Assembly (NCBI RefSeq): GCF_003597395.2
Contig: NC_133773.1
Span: 71,138,782-71,202,781 of the forward strand
DNA: 64,000 nucleotides
Source: Chelonoidis abingdonii
Taxonomy: Eukaryota > Chordata > Testudines > Testudinidae
Direction of reading: 5' to 3'
Shown here in pieces: positions 62,671 to 64,000 of this stretch. Under the pieces are notes generated by a model. It was given only the letters and a program-made list of their open reading frames with translations. It had not been told where the DNA came from and searched no databases. The position numbers and the translations under genes were made by a program. Within the stretch, counting starts at the first letter, position 1, and each line of letters opens with the position of its first letter.

Positions 62671-63118
62671 TCTCTTTTCCTTGAACACTCCTTTACTTTG
62701 TGAGCAATCCTACTGAATTGAATGGGGGTTTTTGCAGACTAAGCAACTGTTCAGCATGAGTAAGGGCAATAATCATTCAAGCACGTGGTGATAAATAGTG
62801 TGAAATTTTGTGACATGGTTTTACAAACAGACACAGAGAGACTTAAGGATACAATACCATTACGCTGTTGTCAATGTAAAAGAAGAATCCTATAAAGGCA
62901 AAGTACAATGGGTTAGTTTAAATATCTGATGCTTCTAGATACATCCAGTAATTTTGACACTACAGATTAATTCCTAGAAATATCTGGAGGACATACTTTT
63001 ACCCAGGAGTGCTGATATTTCCATGATTTAGCAAAGATACATGTTTTTAATTACTTTCTGTGCCCACACAACACTAACCCTTACATTATAAGTAAGATGC
63101 ACATCATCTGTTGAGCCA

Positions 63119-64000
63119 TGTAGCGAGGGGGCCCCACTCCCCTGCGCTCCTGAGGGGAATAGGCCAGAAAAGGTGCAGCCACGGGCGGAGGCCCCGCCGC
63201 CCGTCCCCGCCCCCCGGAAGTCAAGGGGTGGGACAGGAAGTACAAAAGCCCGGCCCCAGCGTTCAGTTAGGAGGAGGCTGCTGGAGAAGGCAGACTCTGG
63301 GGCCCAAGCTCCCGCTGGGCCCAGCCTACCCCGTGCCCGGTATCCAGAGGGGTACTGGCCTGACCTCCCCTAGGGCCAGTACTCAGAGGAGCTGACTGAG
63401 CTGTCCGACGCTCGGCCTGTGGCGGAGCTGTCTGGACCTCCCGACGCCCGGTACCCCGAGGAGTGGACCGGACCTCCCGACGCCCGGTACCCCGACAAGT
63501 GGACTGGACCTCCCGACGCCAGACACCCTGAGGAACCCATGGTTTGGGACCCTCCAGACGACGCTGGCGAAGGGCAGGTACCCATTGAGGGGGAGGTTGG
63601 AAGTGGCCCGGGGGCAGCCGACTCCAGTCTGGCTCAGATGAGTCTGCAGCCTATGTCAGTGTGTTTCGGTCAGGATCCCCCACTGACCATCAGCGGCGTT
63701 GAGCGCTGCTAGGGCCCCGGGCTGGAATGCAGTGGAGTGGGAGAACCTGCGTTCCCCCTGCCACCCCTCCAAGGGTGGCAGACTCCCCCTCCCCTGGCCT
63801 GAGGAGGCCATCCACGGTCTTTTGTGCTCAGCCCTACTGACAGGCCTGAGCCTAGACTGTGTGTGTTGCCCTGCCCAAGGGCCTGGGCTTATATATATAA
63901 AAAAAAATTCCCCTCTCACCCCTGTGGGTGGTATGTGTCTTCCTCAACCTCGGGTCCTCTACCAGAGGCCTGGGAGTTTGAGGGTTCTGCGCAGTATCTT
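63119..64000 (+). mobile_element. GC-rich LTR-like element, cut by window end
   Basis: Begins TGTAGCGAGGGGGCCCC, like the minus-strand start of the solo LTR at 953-1754. It then has a TACAAAAGCCCGG TATA-like box at about 63241 followed by 'gttcagttaggagg', a layout seen in turtle LTRs. It includes a 36-bp tandem repeat and an A/T-rich 'ttatatatataaaaaa' near 63890. No protein domain is recognised; the longest frame is built from the tandem repeat. The right end lies beyond the window, so LTR versus LTR plus leader cannot be decided. Confidence 0.5.
63434..63541 (+). repeat. 36-bp tandem repeat, three units
   Basis: Units start at 63434, 63470 and 63506 with 'ggacctcccgacgcc'. Units 1 and 2 are near identical and unit 3 is diverged. 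In one frame they read GPPDARYPEEWT, GPPDARYPDKWT and GPPDARHPEEPM. Confidence 0.9.

Noticed and set aside
63434..63541. Short-spaced tandem repeat as a possible CRISPR array
   Set aside because: Units are directly adjacent with no spacers, in a vertebrate LTR-like context.

Overview
This is vertebrate, almost certainly turtle, nuclear DNA. The evidence is the repeat content. There are many CR1 LINE fragments in both orientations, with the typical ATTCTATGA-type 3' end. There are Penelope-like terminal fragments carrying hammerhead-ribozyme cores, and solo LTRs of several families that I recall as abundant in turtle genomes. Non-autonomous hAT elements with 8-bp target duplications, amniote palindromic MITEs, MIR-type SINEs and an L1-like remnant are also present. 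No operon, tRNA, rRNA, CRISPR array or complete protein gene is visible, and nearly all long open frames lie inside repeats.

Layout. 1-5.8 kb is intergenic DNA with a solo LTR (953-1754, perfect 5-bp target duplication). 5.94-11.6 kb is a poor-quality block around an N gap (8576-8864). It holds the 3' part of a CR1 element to the left of the gap and the 5' part to its right. The outer edges of the two parts repeat each other over about 180 bp with many one-base indels, so this looks like a scrambled, under-polished assembly rather than biology. 13.7-15.4 kb is a CR1 copy split by a hAT-like element. 21.1-25.1 kb is a dense nest: an LTR interrupted by a CR1, then a CR1 interrupted by both an LTR and a Penelope-like fragment. 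27.6-27.8 kb holds two Penelope-like ends in inverted orientation that form a long hairpin and include a well-preserved hammerhead core. 35.9-36.1, 40.8-41.1 and 55.2-55.7 kb are hAT elements. 47.2-49.0 kb is one LTR nested in another. 51.8-52.9 kb is a solo LTR with a perfect target duplication. 58.7-60.1 kb is an L1-like ORF2 remnant on the minus strand. The window ends inside a GC-rich LTR-like element with a 36-bp minisatellite (63.1 kb onward).

The only host-gene candidate is a possible terminal coding exon on the plus strand at 37080-37217. It has a polypyrimidine tract and CAG acceptor, a 45-codon open frame with a stop, and an AATAAA signal about 200 bp downstream. Its peptide weakly resembles the end of a doublecortin-type domain. 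If it is real, much of the window is the last intron and downstream flank of that gene. I could not find a second exon or name the gene.

Transposon calls rest on reading motifs, terminal repeats and target duplications in the sequence together with remembered family consensus. No database search was possible.
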